In this document: piece by piece, positions 17,363 through 25,431 of the stretch
How positions within the stretch are numbered: position 1 is the stretch's first letter
Layout of the letters: each line of letters begins with the position of its first letter
Source: Cyclobacteriaceae bacterium
Lineage (GTDB): Bacteria > Bacteroidota > Bacteroidia > Cytophagales > Cyclobacteriaceae
Reading direction: 5' to 3'
Assembly: GCA_013373335.1 (NCBI GenBank)
Contig: JABXHZ010000196.1
Span: forward strand, 1-39,355
DNA: 39,355 nucleotides
Program-made: the position numbers and the translations under genes
The notes under the pieces: generated by a model
The model's database searches: none
Told to the model about the DNA's origin: nothing
What the model saw: only the letters and a program-made list of their open reading frames with translations

Positions 17363-19628
17363 ATGTGTTTTTCGTTCCTGCCAGTACCATTTTCAAAGTT
17401 CCATAATCGTACTTGCCTTTGAAATGATCCCTTAACTCTTTGACTCCTTTAAATTTTTCTAAACTCCCCAAAATCTCCAAAATCACTTCACTTGGTAAAC
17501 AGTCTTCTAAATCAATCCTACCGAATGCAATGCCCTCTGCCAAATGAGATTTAATTGTAGATTCGGCAAGACCTCTTTCCAAAGAAATTTCAGCTATGGA
17601 CTTTCCTGACTCAAAAAGCTCCATTGTAATTTCAAGAGAATCTCCTTTTTGTCTTTTTGGTTTTGGACCTCCTGTTTTTCTTCTTCCTGTTTTTGATTTG
17701 ATATCTTTCAACCGCTCCAAAGCTTCTTCTTTAGCTTGGTCTATGAATTGTTTTCGGACTTTTAATAAATCTCCTTCAATCGCATTCATTATGGAGGGAA
17801 TTCCACCTAAAAAAAACTCTTCCAAAATCATTCGGATTTTTTTGATTTGGACAATTTTCTGGAAAAGAAGCTGCTCCAAAGATTCCAATCCCTGCAAATA
17901 ATTTTTTGTTTTGGAAAAATGGGATACCATCGCCATCTGCTCAATCAGACGCTTTAAAATCTCCAAAAACTTTTCTTCGTAATAATTCGAGCCCTTTTGA
18001 AGGCGCTCAAAAAACATATCCTTGTTTTCTGTAACTTGAAGATGGAGAAGTTGATTTTGAAATCGGCTGGAGTTTCCCAATTCAGCTTGGACTTGTTCTT
18101 TGATCCAAGGAATACTGGACTGCATACTTTCATCGACAAACTCAAAACTAGACTCCTGCTCCTTCTGAAAATAGACCAATTCTTTCAGGAAAGGCTCGAA
18201 ATCAAAGATTTCTCTGATGATTTTCTGCTGATAGCGCTCCCGGTGGATTTCCAATAGCTCTTGAAGCCTTTTTTGAGCTTTTGCAGAAAGCGAAAAATCA
18301 ACCACAGCCCGGTCTGAAAACAATAAATCAGCTTGAACCCTACTTCTAAGAATCAGTCCATCCAAACTTCTAAGTCGACTAAGAGCCACATACACCTGCC
18401 CAGGTGCAAACGCCTCCCCCACATCAATAATTGCCTTATCAAAGGTCAATCCCTGACTTTTGTGAACAGTCACAGCCCAAGCTAATTTGATAGGGAAATG
18501 GCTGAAAGTTCCAATCACTTCCTCATCCAATTCCTTGTTGGAGGGATTAATTACATATTTTTTATTTTCCCATATTTCCTTTCGCAAGGAAAAATCACCC
18601 CTTTCCCCATCCATCTTGACGGAAATCGAGTCTTCATCCAATGCAGTTACCGTAGCTAGTTTACCGTTAAAATATAGCCCCATTCCAGAGCTGTCATTTT
18701 TTATAAACATAATCCTTGCTCCAACTCGAAGTTCCAGTTTCTCGGGAATTGGATACAACGATTCAGGAAAATCTCCCCATATCTCGGCTTGGTAAAATGA
18801 AGACCCTCCAGGCAAATTTTGAAGTTCCTTGGTGTTAATCTGTTCCGCCTTGTAATTATGGGTTGTAATGGTAATACATTCGCTAATGGATTGAATTTCT
18901 TTCTCGGACTTGTAGTGCTTATTTAACAGCTTTATATCCTCTGAGGTGACTTGATTTTCCCTAAGGTGATTGAGAACTTGAATGAAATCATCCTCCTCCT
19001 GACGAAAAATTTTATCCAACTCTAAATAAACCATCCCGGATTGCTGAAGTGCTTTTGCTTCAAAAAAATGCATGGAAGAATAAAATCTTCGAAGAATCTG
19101 CCATTCCTGGTCTTTCACGATCGGAGGAAGTTGATAAAGATCTCCAATCAACAAAATCTGCACTCCTCCAAAAGGATCCTGAAAATTCCCTTTGACACTC
19201 TTCATCCGATAATCTATGGCATCTAGAATATCGGCTCGTAACATACTTACCTCATCAATAACTAAAAGATCCACCGACCGAAGTACGTTCTTTCTCACTT
19301 GATTTAAAGGATGCTTTCGGGCCAAGGTGCTTTGAGTGAAGAATCCATACTGATCTGTGAAATTTCCTTCTGGTTCCCGCACCGGCAAAAAACTTCCCAA
19401 AGGAAGTAAAAATTGAGAATGGATGGTCACTCCTCGAGCATGCAAAGCAGCAATACCTGTAGGAGCAACTACGATGTAGTTTTTGTAAGTATGATCAGCA
19501 AGTTGCCGTAAAAAAGTCGTCTTTCCTGTACCTGCCTTACCTGTCAGAAAAATTGGTGCTGCAGTTTGATTTATAAATTTTGCAGCTAGTTTTAATTTAT
19601 CCGTAGAAAAATCTTGCATCATAGTCAT
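17361..19628 (-). CDS. PIF1-like helicase with C-terminal RecQ-type helix-turn-helix
   Basis: A 755-residue superfamily 1B DNA helicase. Walker A is FLTGKAGTGKTTFLRQL (about residues 27-43), Walker B is LLVIDEVSMLRAD, motif III is LIGDLYQLPPI, and the C-terminal motifs are AVTVHKSQGLTFDKAIIDVG and YVALSRLRSLDGL. After residue about 470 comes a charged helical region, a basic stretch (GRRKTGGPKPKRQKG), and a helix-turn-helix (SIAEISLERGLAESTIKSHL). The last matches the HTH_40-type domain found at the end of some RecQ and PIF1 helicases in Bacteroidota. It probably unwinds duplexes or G-quadruplexes during replication or repair. Start ATG 19628 has nearby alternatives at 19622 and 19619. It stands alone. 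Confidence 0.9.
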   Translation of the reverse strand: MTMMQDFSTDKLKLAAKFINQTAAPIFLTGKAGTGKTTFLRQLADHTYKNYIVVAPTGIAALHARGVTIHSQFLLPLGSFLPVREPEGNFTDQYGFFTQSTLARKHPLNQVRKNVLRSVDLLVIDEVSMLRADILDAIDYRMKSVKGNFQDPFGGVQILLIGDLYQLPPIVKDQEWQILRRFYSSMHFFEAKALQQSGMVYLELDKIFRQEEDDFIQVLNHLRENQVTSEDIKLLNKHYKSEKEIQSISECITITTHNYKAEQINTKELQNLPGGSSFYQAEIWGDFPESLYPIPEKLELRVGARIMFIKNDSSGMGLYFNGKLATVTALDEDSISVKMDGERGDFSLRKEIWENKKYVINPSNKELDEEVIGTFSHFPIKLAWAVTVHKSQGLTFDKAIIDVGEAFAPGQVYVALSRLRSLDGLILRSRVQADLLFSDRAVVDFSLSAKAQKRLQELLEIHRERYQQKIIREIFDFEPFLKELVYFQKEQESSFEFVDESMQSSIPWIKEQVQAELGNSSRFQNQLLHLQVTENKDMFFERLQKGSNYYEEKFLEILKRLIEQMAMVSHFSKTKNYLQGLESLEQLLFQKIVQIKKIRMILEEFFLGGIPSIMNAIEGDLLKVRKQFIDQAKEEALERLKDIKSKTGRRKTGGPKPKRQKGDSLEITMELFESGKSIAEISLERGLAESTIKSHLAEGIAFGRIDLEDCLPSEVILEILGSLEKFKGVKELRDHFKGKYDYGTLKMVLAGTKNT

Positions 19629-19717
19629 TCAAAGAAAAAGCAGATAAAATAAAATCCCAATTTTATCAACTAGGAATATGGTGAGTAGCATTAAAAATTA
19701 TTCTGAATCCATCTGCT

Positions 19718-21346
19718 TCACCTCTTCTTTTTCGGCTTTTTATTTTCTGGATTTTTCAAAAACATTCTTCCCACTTCTGAAGGCATAATTTGCGTTATCC
19801 CTGTCTTACAGGTTTCCCAAATAAAATTAAACGGGCCTCTATACACATTTCGAGAAGATCGAAAGGTAGCCTTTCTATAGTTATTTTGATTGGGAAGATT
19901 GGTCTTACGAAGAGCCATATTTCCCGCAAATGAGGCCAACTTATTGATATCTTGAGTTTGCCCTTCTTTCACAATTTCAATTTGAAAATCCTCAAAATCA
20001 AAGGTAAGGTCACTTTGGGCCGTGTATTCTTTTGCATCCATTTGTAACTCCAATCGATGCAATTTCCCGGAGTTGATTTTGACTCCGGATAATTCTTCTG
20101 TTATAGCATTGAGTGAGGTCAAATCCATGGGTGAAAGAGACATTGTCAACTGAAATGACTCTTCCTCATATGGCACAGAAATAACAGCATTCAAAGGCGT
20201 ATTCCCCATAAAATTGCTCTGAAGGGATATCTTCATTGCCCGTTTCTTTCGTAAGGAATCAACTGTGACGAACCCATTAATTTGGGCATTCAAATCATCA
20301 AAGCGAATCAATCCAGGTTTTTCTTTACCATCTCCTATTTCCATATAGTCAAACCGACTGTTTTGGAGAAGTACTGTGTCTATATCCACGGGAAAAGGAA
20401 TACTTTCCAACAATCCCACAAAGAGTTTCTTAGGGGATTCAACAGGCCTAGGCTTATTTTTATTTCGCAAATCGACCATTACCAAGCTATCCAATACCAA
20501 TTTATTCGCAAACGAAGACCATTTTCCATAAAGATCACTATTCGCATCTATTCCCTTTAAGGTCAAACTCTTTAAATCAAAATTGATCATATCTTCCTGA
20601 TATTCAGAAATCTCAGATGCTTGGACTAAATCGTCTGAGGTGTAGAAAGAAATGTCATCTATTTGAATTTCCTGATGCAAAAGGTCCAGATTAACGGAAC
20701 CAATATTTAGCCTTTTCCCCTTGTTCAATTCCATTTGGAGATTTTTCAAACTGCTCTTTATTTCTTCCAATTCAAAAGGGACAATATGAGTTAAGATTAT
20801 TTTATCAGTCTGAATACCAGTTGCTTGAATTGATAAATCGGTAAAACCTCCAATTCTTCTTATTTCCGTACCCTCCTGAAGAAAAAGCTCTGCAGTTCCG
20901 TTTATTACTTTAAAATTTTTGATTTCTCCCCTACGGAGAAAATCCTCAAAAAACTTCTGAAAGGCATGAGATCCTTTTTTTTCTTCTGACTTCTCGTTAG
21001 TCAGAGTCAACCGAAATGCGGGTCTATCTAAAATTGCCTCGTCAATAACCAAATGCTTCTCAATCAAAAAATCCCAAATGTGAATATTGTACAAAATGAT
21101 TTTTTCAAGGCTACCGCTAAATGAATTGGAGTCTTCACTTTTTACAGGAATGATCATGATTCGCTCGAGCTCAACTTTTTGGCTTAACAAATTCACGGAT
21201 AAATCCTCAAAGTTCAGATCATAGGACCGATTGGGATTGGTATTAATCCGACTTCTAATCAAATTCCCAACCTGGGTAGACAGATAAAAAATTATCCCTA
21301 CAGCCAAGAAAAGTAGAAAGGATAGCCCAAAAAGAATTTTTTTCAT
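19718..21346 (-). CDS. AsmA/DUF748-like membrane-anchored protein
   Basis: A 542-residue protein with one N-terminal membrane segment (about residues 4-25) and a large region predicted to face the periplasm. That region is rich in beta-strand repeats, for example EDLSVNLLSQKVELERIMI, IHIWDFLIEKHLVIDEAILD and LTFDFEDFQIEIV. The tail is very basic (NPENKKPKKKR). The pattern 'membrane anchor, inner description of nested sub-elements, FNFIWETCKTGI near the end' resembles AsmA-like/DUF748 proteins that are thought to carry lipids between envelope membranes. I do not see a decisive motif, so the family call is tentative. It is divergent from the EEP-family gene with 49 bp between starts. Confidence 0.6.
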   Translation of the reverse strand: MKKILFGLSFLLFLAVGIIFYLSTQVGNLIRSRINTNPNRSYDLNFEDLSVNLLSQKVELERIMIIPVKSEDSNSFSGSLEKIILYNIHIWDFLIEKHLVIDEAILDRPAFRLTLTNEKSEEKKGSHAFQKFFEDFLRRGEIKNFKVINGTAELFLQEGTEIRRIGGFTDLSIQATGIQTDKIILTHIVPFELEEIKSSLKNLQMELNKGKRLNIGSVNLDLLHQEIQIDDISFYTSDDLVQASEISEYQEDMINFDLKSLTLKGIDANSDLYGKWSSFANKLVLDSLVMVDLRNKNKPRPVESPKKLFVGLLESIPFPVDIDTVLLQNSRFDYMEIGDGKEKPGLIRFDDLNAQINGFVTVDSLRKKRAMKISLQSNFMGNTPLNAVISVPYEEESFQLTMSLSPMDLTSLNAITEELSGVKINSGKLHRLELQMDAKEYTAQSDLTFDFEDFQIEIVKEGQTQDINKLASFAGNMALRKTNLPNQNNYRKATFRSSRNVYRGPFNFIWETCKTGITQIMPSEVGRMFLKNPENKKPKKKR

Positions 21347-21395
21347 GCATATAATTTAATCAGATATTTATGAAATCTTGAAACCCTTCCTAGCA

Positions 21396-22205
21396 ATGAA
21401 AAAAATACTACTTACCAAAATTCCTTTTCTCATTCTTTTATTTCTTTTTGGAACAACCTATTCTTCAATGGCTCAAGATTTCACATTGCGAATTTTATCC
21501 TACAACATCTATCATGGTGAAAATCCCAATAATCTTGGAGAATCCAACTTGGATTCCATCGCTAAACTTATCCTAGATCTTGACCCCGATGTGGTAGCAC
21601 TACAAGAAGTGGATAGCATGACCGAGCGTACCGCAGGAATCTATGGTCAAAAAATTAACCTTATTGCGGAATTAGCTAAAAAAACCGGAATGGAAGGGTA
21701 CTTCGCTAAAGCCATGGATTTTTCAGAAGGGGGTTATGGAGAAGGATTACTGGTAAAAAGTCCTGAAAATTTCCTGAAACAGACTCTTCCTATTCCTGCC
21801 GGAGGTGAACCTAGGGCTGCAGCATGGACTTCTCTGAAACTTGGCAATCAAATTATCTGGGTTGGTGGAACACACCTTTGCCACCAATTTCAAAATAATC
21901 GATTAGCCCAAGTTCAATCTGTTTTGGATTTTACCGAAAACAAAAATTCACCGGTAATTTGGATGGGAGATTTAAATTTCAAGCCATCTGACTTAGAATA
22001 CAGAGCCATTGATCCTAGCTGGCAGGATGCGGCAAAAGTAATGGAGGACGAATCCCCTACATATCAATCATCCTCGGAAGAGGGGCGAATTGATTACATT
22101 TGGTATTCTAAAAATCACTTTGAATTAATTCAATATCAAGTAATTCCAGTTTTCCATTCTGATCATTTCCCTGTTTTTGTAGAATTAAAATTAATAACCC
22201 CATGA
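21396..22205 (+). CDS. secreted endonuclease/exonuclease/phosphatase (EEP) family hydrolase
   Basis: A 269-residue metal-dependent phosphodiesterase-like protein. A signal peptide (to about residue 26, ending SSMAQ) sends it to the periplasm. The EEP motifs are complete: LSYNIYHGE (Asn), VVALQEVD (metal-binding Glu), GGTHLCHQ (His), VIWMGDLNF (Asp/Asn), RIDYIWYS, and the terminal HSDHFPVFVEL (Asp/His). It could cleave phosphodiester or phosphate-ester bonds in nucleic acids, inositol phosphates or phospholipids. It is translationally coupled (ATGA, 4-bp overlap) to a DUF1080 lipoprotein, which suggests a glycan or sugar-phosphate substrate. A TTG at 21378 is in frame, but ATG 21396 gives a proper signal peptide. 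Confidence 0.87.
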   Translation: MKKILLTKIPFLILLFLFGTTYSSMAQDFTLRILSYNIYHGENPNNLGESNLDSIAKLILDLDPDVVALQEVDSMTERTAGIYGQKINLIAELAKKTGMEGYFAKAMDFSEGGYGEGLLVKSPENFLKQTLPIPAGGEPRAAAWTSLKLGNQIIWVGGTHLCHQFQNNRLAQVQSVLDFTENKNSPVIWMGDLNFKPSDLEYRAIDPSWQDAAKVMEDESPTYQSSSEEGRIDYIWYSKNHFELIQYQVIPVFHSDHFPVFVELKLITP

Positions 22206-23050
22206 AAAAGACCTTAAGCTTGATCATTCTAGGATTATTTGTGTTGGCATGTTCCCAAAACAAGGATAAATCAGAAGTTGAATGGAGGGAACTTTTTAAT
22301 GGAAAAGATCTTCAGGATTGGCATGTTAAAATCCGAAAACATGATTTGGATGAAAATTTCGCCAACACCTTCCGGGTAGAAGAAGGCTTGCTCAGTGTCC
22401 GCTATGATGGTTATGAGGCTTTTGATCAGCAGTATGGTCATATTTTCTACAAAGAGCCTTTTTCATATTATCTACTTCAGGTAGAATACCGCTTTGTCGG
22501 CGAACAAGCTCCTGGTGGTGAAGGTTGGGCATGGAGAAACAGCGGAGCTATGCTTCATTCACAGGATCCTAAAACAATGCTGAAAGATCAGGATTTTCCT
22601 ATCTCCATTGAAGGTCAATTTTTAGGTGGAAATGGAAAAGACGAAAGAACCACATGCAATCTTTGCACACCTGGCACCAATGTCGTTTTGGCTGATACCC
22701 TTTTCACTCCTCATTGCATTAATTCCAATTCAAAGACTTTCCATGGGGATCAGTGGGTTCAAGCAAATTTCATTGTTCTTGGAGGAGAGGAAGTTCATCA
22801 CTTGGTAGGAAGAGATACCGTCTTCAGTTACTTTCAACCTCAAATTGGAGGGGGCATGGTCAATCCGGTTGATTCACTGGTAAAAAAAGATGGAACCCTA
22901 TTGGAATCCGGATATATCGCCTTGCAAAGCGAGAGCCATCCGATTGATTTTAGAAGGGTAGCGCTTATTGACATTTCTTCCTATAGAAATGATCGTGAAA
23001 AAATGAGTGAGCTTGTCCATCAGGCCTTATCCATAAAACCTATGAATTGA
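22202..23050 (+). CDS. DUF1080 (3-keto-disaccharide hydrolase-like) lipoprotein
   Basis: A 282-residue lipoprotein: signal MKKTLSLIILGLFVLAC with lipobox VLAC, mature from Cys17. One DUF1080 domain covers the rest, opening with EWRELFNGKDLQDWHVKI. The middle part has GWAWRNSGAMLHSQDP, ISIEGQFLGGNGKDERTTCNLCTPG (with a CxxC pair) and HCINSNSKTFHGDQW; the close is SESHPIDFRRVALIDI. Unlike the double-domain protein at 3497, it is a single domain of the longer, Cys-containing branch. It is translationally coupled to the upstream EEP hydrolase. It likely hydrolyses C3-oxidised glycosides at the cell envelope. The substrate is unknown. Confidence 0.85.
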   Translation: MKKTLSLIILGLFVLACSQNKDKSEVEWRELFNGKDLQDWHVKIRKHDLDENFANTFRVEEGLLSVRYDGYEAFDQQYGHIFYKEPFSYYLLQVEYRFVGEQAPGGEGWAWRNSGAMLHSQDPKTMLKDQDFPISIEGQFLGGNGKDERTTCNLCTPGTNVVLADTLFTPHCINSNSKTFHGDQWVQANFIVLGGEEVHHLVGRDTVFSYFQPQIGGGMVNPVDSLVKKDGTLLESGYIALQSESHPIDFRRVALIDISSYRNDREKMSELVHQALSIKPMN

Positions 23051-23185
23051 GGGTAAATCACAAGATTTTTTAGCAAATTCAAATTAATCATTAGATTATT
23101 TAAAGATTTCAAAGCCTCATTTTAGAAAATTTGTTTTTAGCTATTGAAAATTTTTAGCCCCAAAATTTCAATTTACCCAAAAATT

Positions 23186-23224
23186 AGGCTAGATTTTACT
23201 AGAAATTTTTCCTTACACTAGCCT
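23186..23224 (+). promoter_or_regulatory. inverted repeat ending just before the carotenoid oxygenase start
   Basis: AGGCTAG (23186-23192) and CTAGCCT (23218-23224) form a perfect 7-bp inverted repeat with a 25-base AT-rich loop. The right arm ends 8 bp before the ATG at 23233, so an mRNA hairpin would cover the ribosome-entry region. A DNA-binding site is an alternative. The rest of the 182-bp gap is AT-rich and shows no clear promoter. Confidence 0.3.
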
Positions 23225-23232
23225 GATTATTA

Positions 23233-25431
23233 ATGATTTTCAAAAAACTCTGGAATGCTTTCCTTCGCATTTTTGGCAAAGAAACATCCATCCCAGCCCA
23301 TTCACCATCTCATGAACCCCTCCTTAAAACTTCAAATAAAGAAGTTAAAGGAAGTTTAAAAGTAATTGAAGGAATACTTCCAACTGACATTTACGGAGTT
23401 TTCAATGTCTCACTTCCAGTAGGGTCCGTTAATTCTGATGGGCTCCCCTTCCCTGAAAAAACAAAAGAAGGAAAACATAATCCAGAGTTTGGATCTCCGA
23501 TAATGAATGGTGACGGAATGGTGATTCAGGTGAACTTCAACAATCCTGAACCAACCATCCAAAGCAAAATCATGAAAACCCCTTGTTATTATGCTGATTT
23601 GGCAACCAAGCAAGGAACTCCTCATCATGGATTGATGGGTTTTCACAATATGGGTATCACCCGAATGAGCATGGTCTTTGGTGCCAGGAATGAACTGAAT
23701 ACTTCCACCCAACCTGTAAAATTCAAGGGTCAAAAAAAAGGAAGCCTAATGGCAACTTATGATGTAGGACGTCCTTATTTGTTGGATTCCGAATCTTTGG
23801 AATTGATTACTCCTATGGGAAAATGCAGCGAATGGATGACAGCCGAACCCCCTATGGTACCCTGGCCCTTTGGAATTGTACAGACTTCAGCCCATCCCAT
23901 CTTCGATCCGGTTACGCAGGAAGTTTTTACCGTCAACTATTCGAGAGATAAAGGTTCCTTCACCCATTTGGAACAAACTATTCACCATCTGAAGAACAAT
24001 AGGGAATCCTTTAAAGACAAACTTGAAAAACTGGCACATGAACTGGTTGATCATGAAGATGACAAACATGTTCATCACCAAGTGACCAACTTTTTCCAGG
24101 ATTTGAATACACATGTGGAAGGCAATCCACACGATCCTGACGAACCCAAAGGAGATGTTTTCATGTATTTATTGGCTTGGAATGGAGAAGGCCCTGTGGT
24201 TCATTGGGATCTTGAAGATCAATTTGGGGACAAACTGGCGATCTATGAATGCATGCACCAAATGGGAGTTACAGAGGATTTTATTATTCTTTCCGACTGC
24301 TCCTTCAAATTTGCATTGGATTTACTATTTGACAATCCTTTCCCAGAAAGTAAAATAATCGAGCGCTTAATCAGGAGATTGGGTACTGTAAAAATGGAAC
24401 CATTTACCACGGTTTATTTAGTCAAGCGGGCAGATTTGGATCCTAAAAAAGAAAAAGTAACGGCCTATAGACTTGAAAGTCCTATCCCTCTAGAAACAAT
24501 TCATTACAGCTGTGATTATTCTAACCCTGACGGTGTCATCACGCTGTATGGGGTCCACAATGCTGCTACCTGTATTGCAGAATGGGTACGAACTTTTGAC
24601 AAAAGAGCATTAGACAAGAAACCCGTTGATCCCGATTATTATTCTCTTTTTGCGGTAGGAAGCATGGATATAAGCCGCTTGGGAAAATGGAAAATTGATT
24701 CCAAAACTCTCAAAGTCCTTGAAGAAGAAAGTCAGGTTTATGAAGATCCTGGAAAATATAAGGAAGATCATTTGGGCCCAAACACATGGACTATTGTTTT
24801 ATATACTTATCGAGATATTCTTTCTGCTGAAAAAACAGTCCCAACCATCAAACAGCTTTGGTATGTCAGTGATGGAACCGAACCGAACCTTTTGACTGAC
24901 TTTGTCTATAAACTGTATAAAAAATATCCTCACCGAAAGCTTTCCCTAGAGGAAATTAAGGATGCAACAAGGCGGGAACTTCCATTTAGTGTAACTCGCG
25001 TGAATTTGGAAACCATGGAGCCGGAGGATTATTTCCAATGCGAGAAAAAAACCTATATCCGAGGAATTCATTTTATTCCAAAGAAAAGCCCAACTCCCTC
25101 AATTCCAGAAGAATTAGATGGATATCTTTTTTGCCCAACTCAGGTGGGACACCAACAATCTGATGGAGATTGGAAATATACAAGTGAGTTTTGGGTTTTC
25201 GATGCCACCTCCATTGCTCAAGGACCAATCTGCAAACTGGCAAACGACGATGTCAAATTTGCCTTTACACTTCATACTTCATGGATGCCGGAAAGCGGCC
25301 CATCTGATCAAAGTTTCAGGATTTCGACTCAAGATGACTATGATGAGGTTATCAATAATCTTGGAATTAAAGCCGATCAAAAATTTTTGAAGCAATTCTT
25401 TGAAGAAAATGTATACCCTCATTTCAAGTAA
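23233..25431 (+). CDS. carotenoid oxygenase (RPE65/CCD) family protein, enlarged
   Basis: A 732-residue protein, well above the usual 450-550 for bacterial members. The four iron-binding His of the seven-bladed propeller can be placed: His221 (QTSAHPIFDP), His342 (YECMHQMGVTEDF), His424 (ETIHYSCDY) and His681 (FTLHTSWMP). Other family marks are the N-terminal YGVFNVSLPVG and GDGMV, a second-shell Glu candidate in RRELPFSVTRVN, and the near-terminal SEFWVFDA. Known relatives split a conjugated double bond with O2, giving apocarotenoid or stilbene-derived aldehydes. A His/Asp-rich insertion (about 240-310) lengthens the His1-His2 gap. No signal peptide is present; the N-terminal amphipathic helix (MIFKKLWNAFLRIFGKE) may bind the inner membrane. 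The stop is directly followed by the ATG of the kinase-cyclase gene. The substrate is unknown. Confidence 0.85.
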   Translation: MIFKKLWNAFLRIFGKETSIPAHSPSHEPLLKTSNKEVKGSLKVIEGILPTDIYGVFNVSLPVGSVNSDGLPFPEKTKEGKHNPEFGSPIMNGDGMVIQVNFNNPEPTIQSKIMKTPCYYADLATKQGTPHHGLMGFHNMGITRMSMVFGARNELNTSTQPVKFKGQKKGSLMATYDVGRPYLLDSESLELITPMGKCSEWMTAEPPMVPWPFGIVQTSAHPIFDPVTQEVFTVNYSRDKGSFTHLEQTIHHLKNNRESFKDKLEKLAHELVDHEDDKHVHHQVTNFFQDLNTHVEGNPHDPDEPKGDVFMYLLAWNGEGPVVHWDLEDQFGDKLAIYECMHQMGVTEDFIILSDCSFKFALDLLFDNPFPESKIIERLIRRLGTVKMEPFTTVYLVKRADLDPKKEKVTAYRLESPIPLETIHYSCDYSNPDGVITLYGVHNAATCIAEWVRTFDKRALDKKPVDPDYYSLFAVGSMDISRLGKWKIDSKTLKVLEEESQVYEDPGKYKEDHLGPNTWTIVLYTYRDILSAEKTVPTIKQLWYVSDGTEPNLLTDFVYKLYKKYPHRKLSLEEIKDATRRELPFSVTRVNLETMEPEDYFQCEKKTYIRGIHFIPKKSPTPSIPEELDGYLFCPTQVGHQQSDGDWKYTSEFWVFDATSIAQGPICKLANDDVKFAFTLHTSWMPESGPSDQSFRISTQDDYDEVINNLGIKADQKFLKQFFEENVYPHFK

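Noticed and set aside
17596-17901. 101-codon open frame on the plus strand
   Set aside because: Antisense to the PIF1-like helicase gene, without a recognisable domain or ribosome-binding context.
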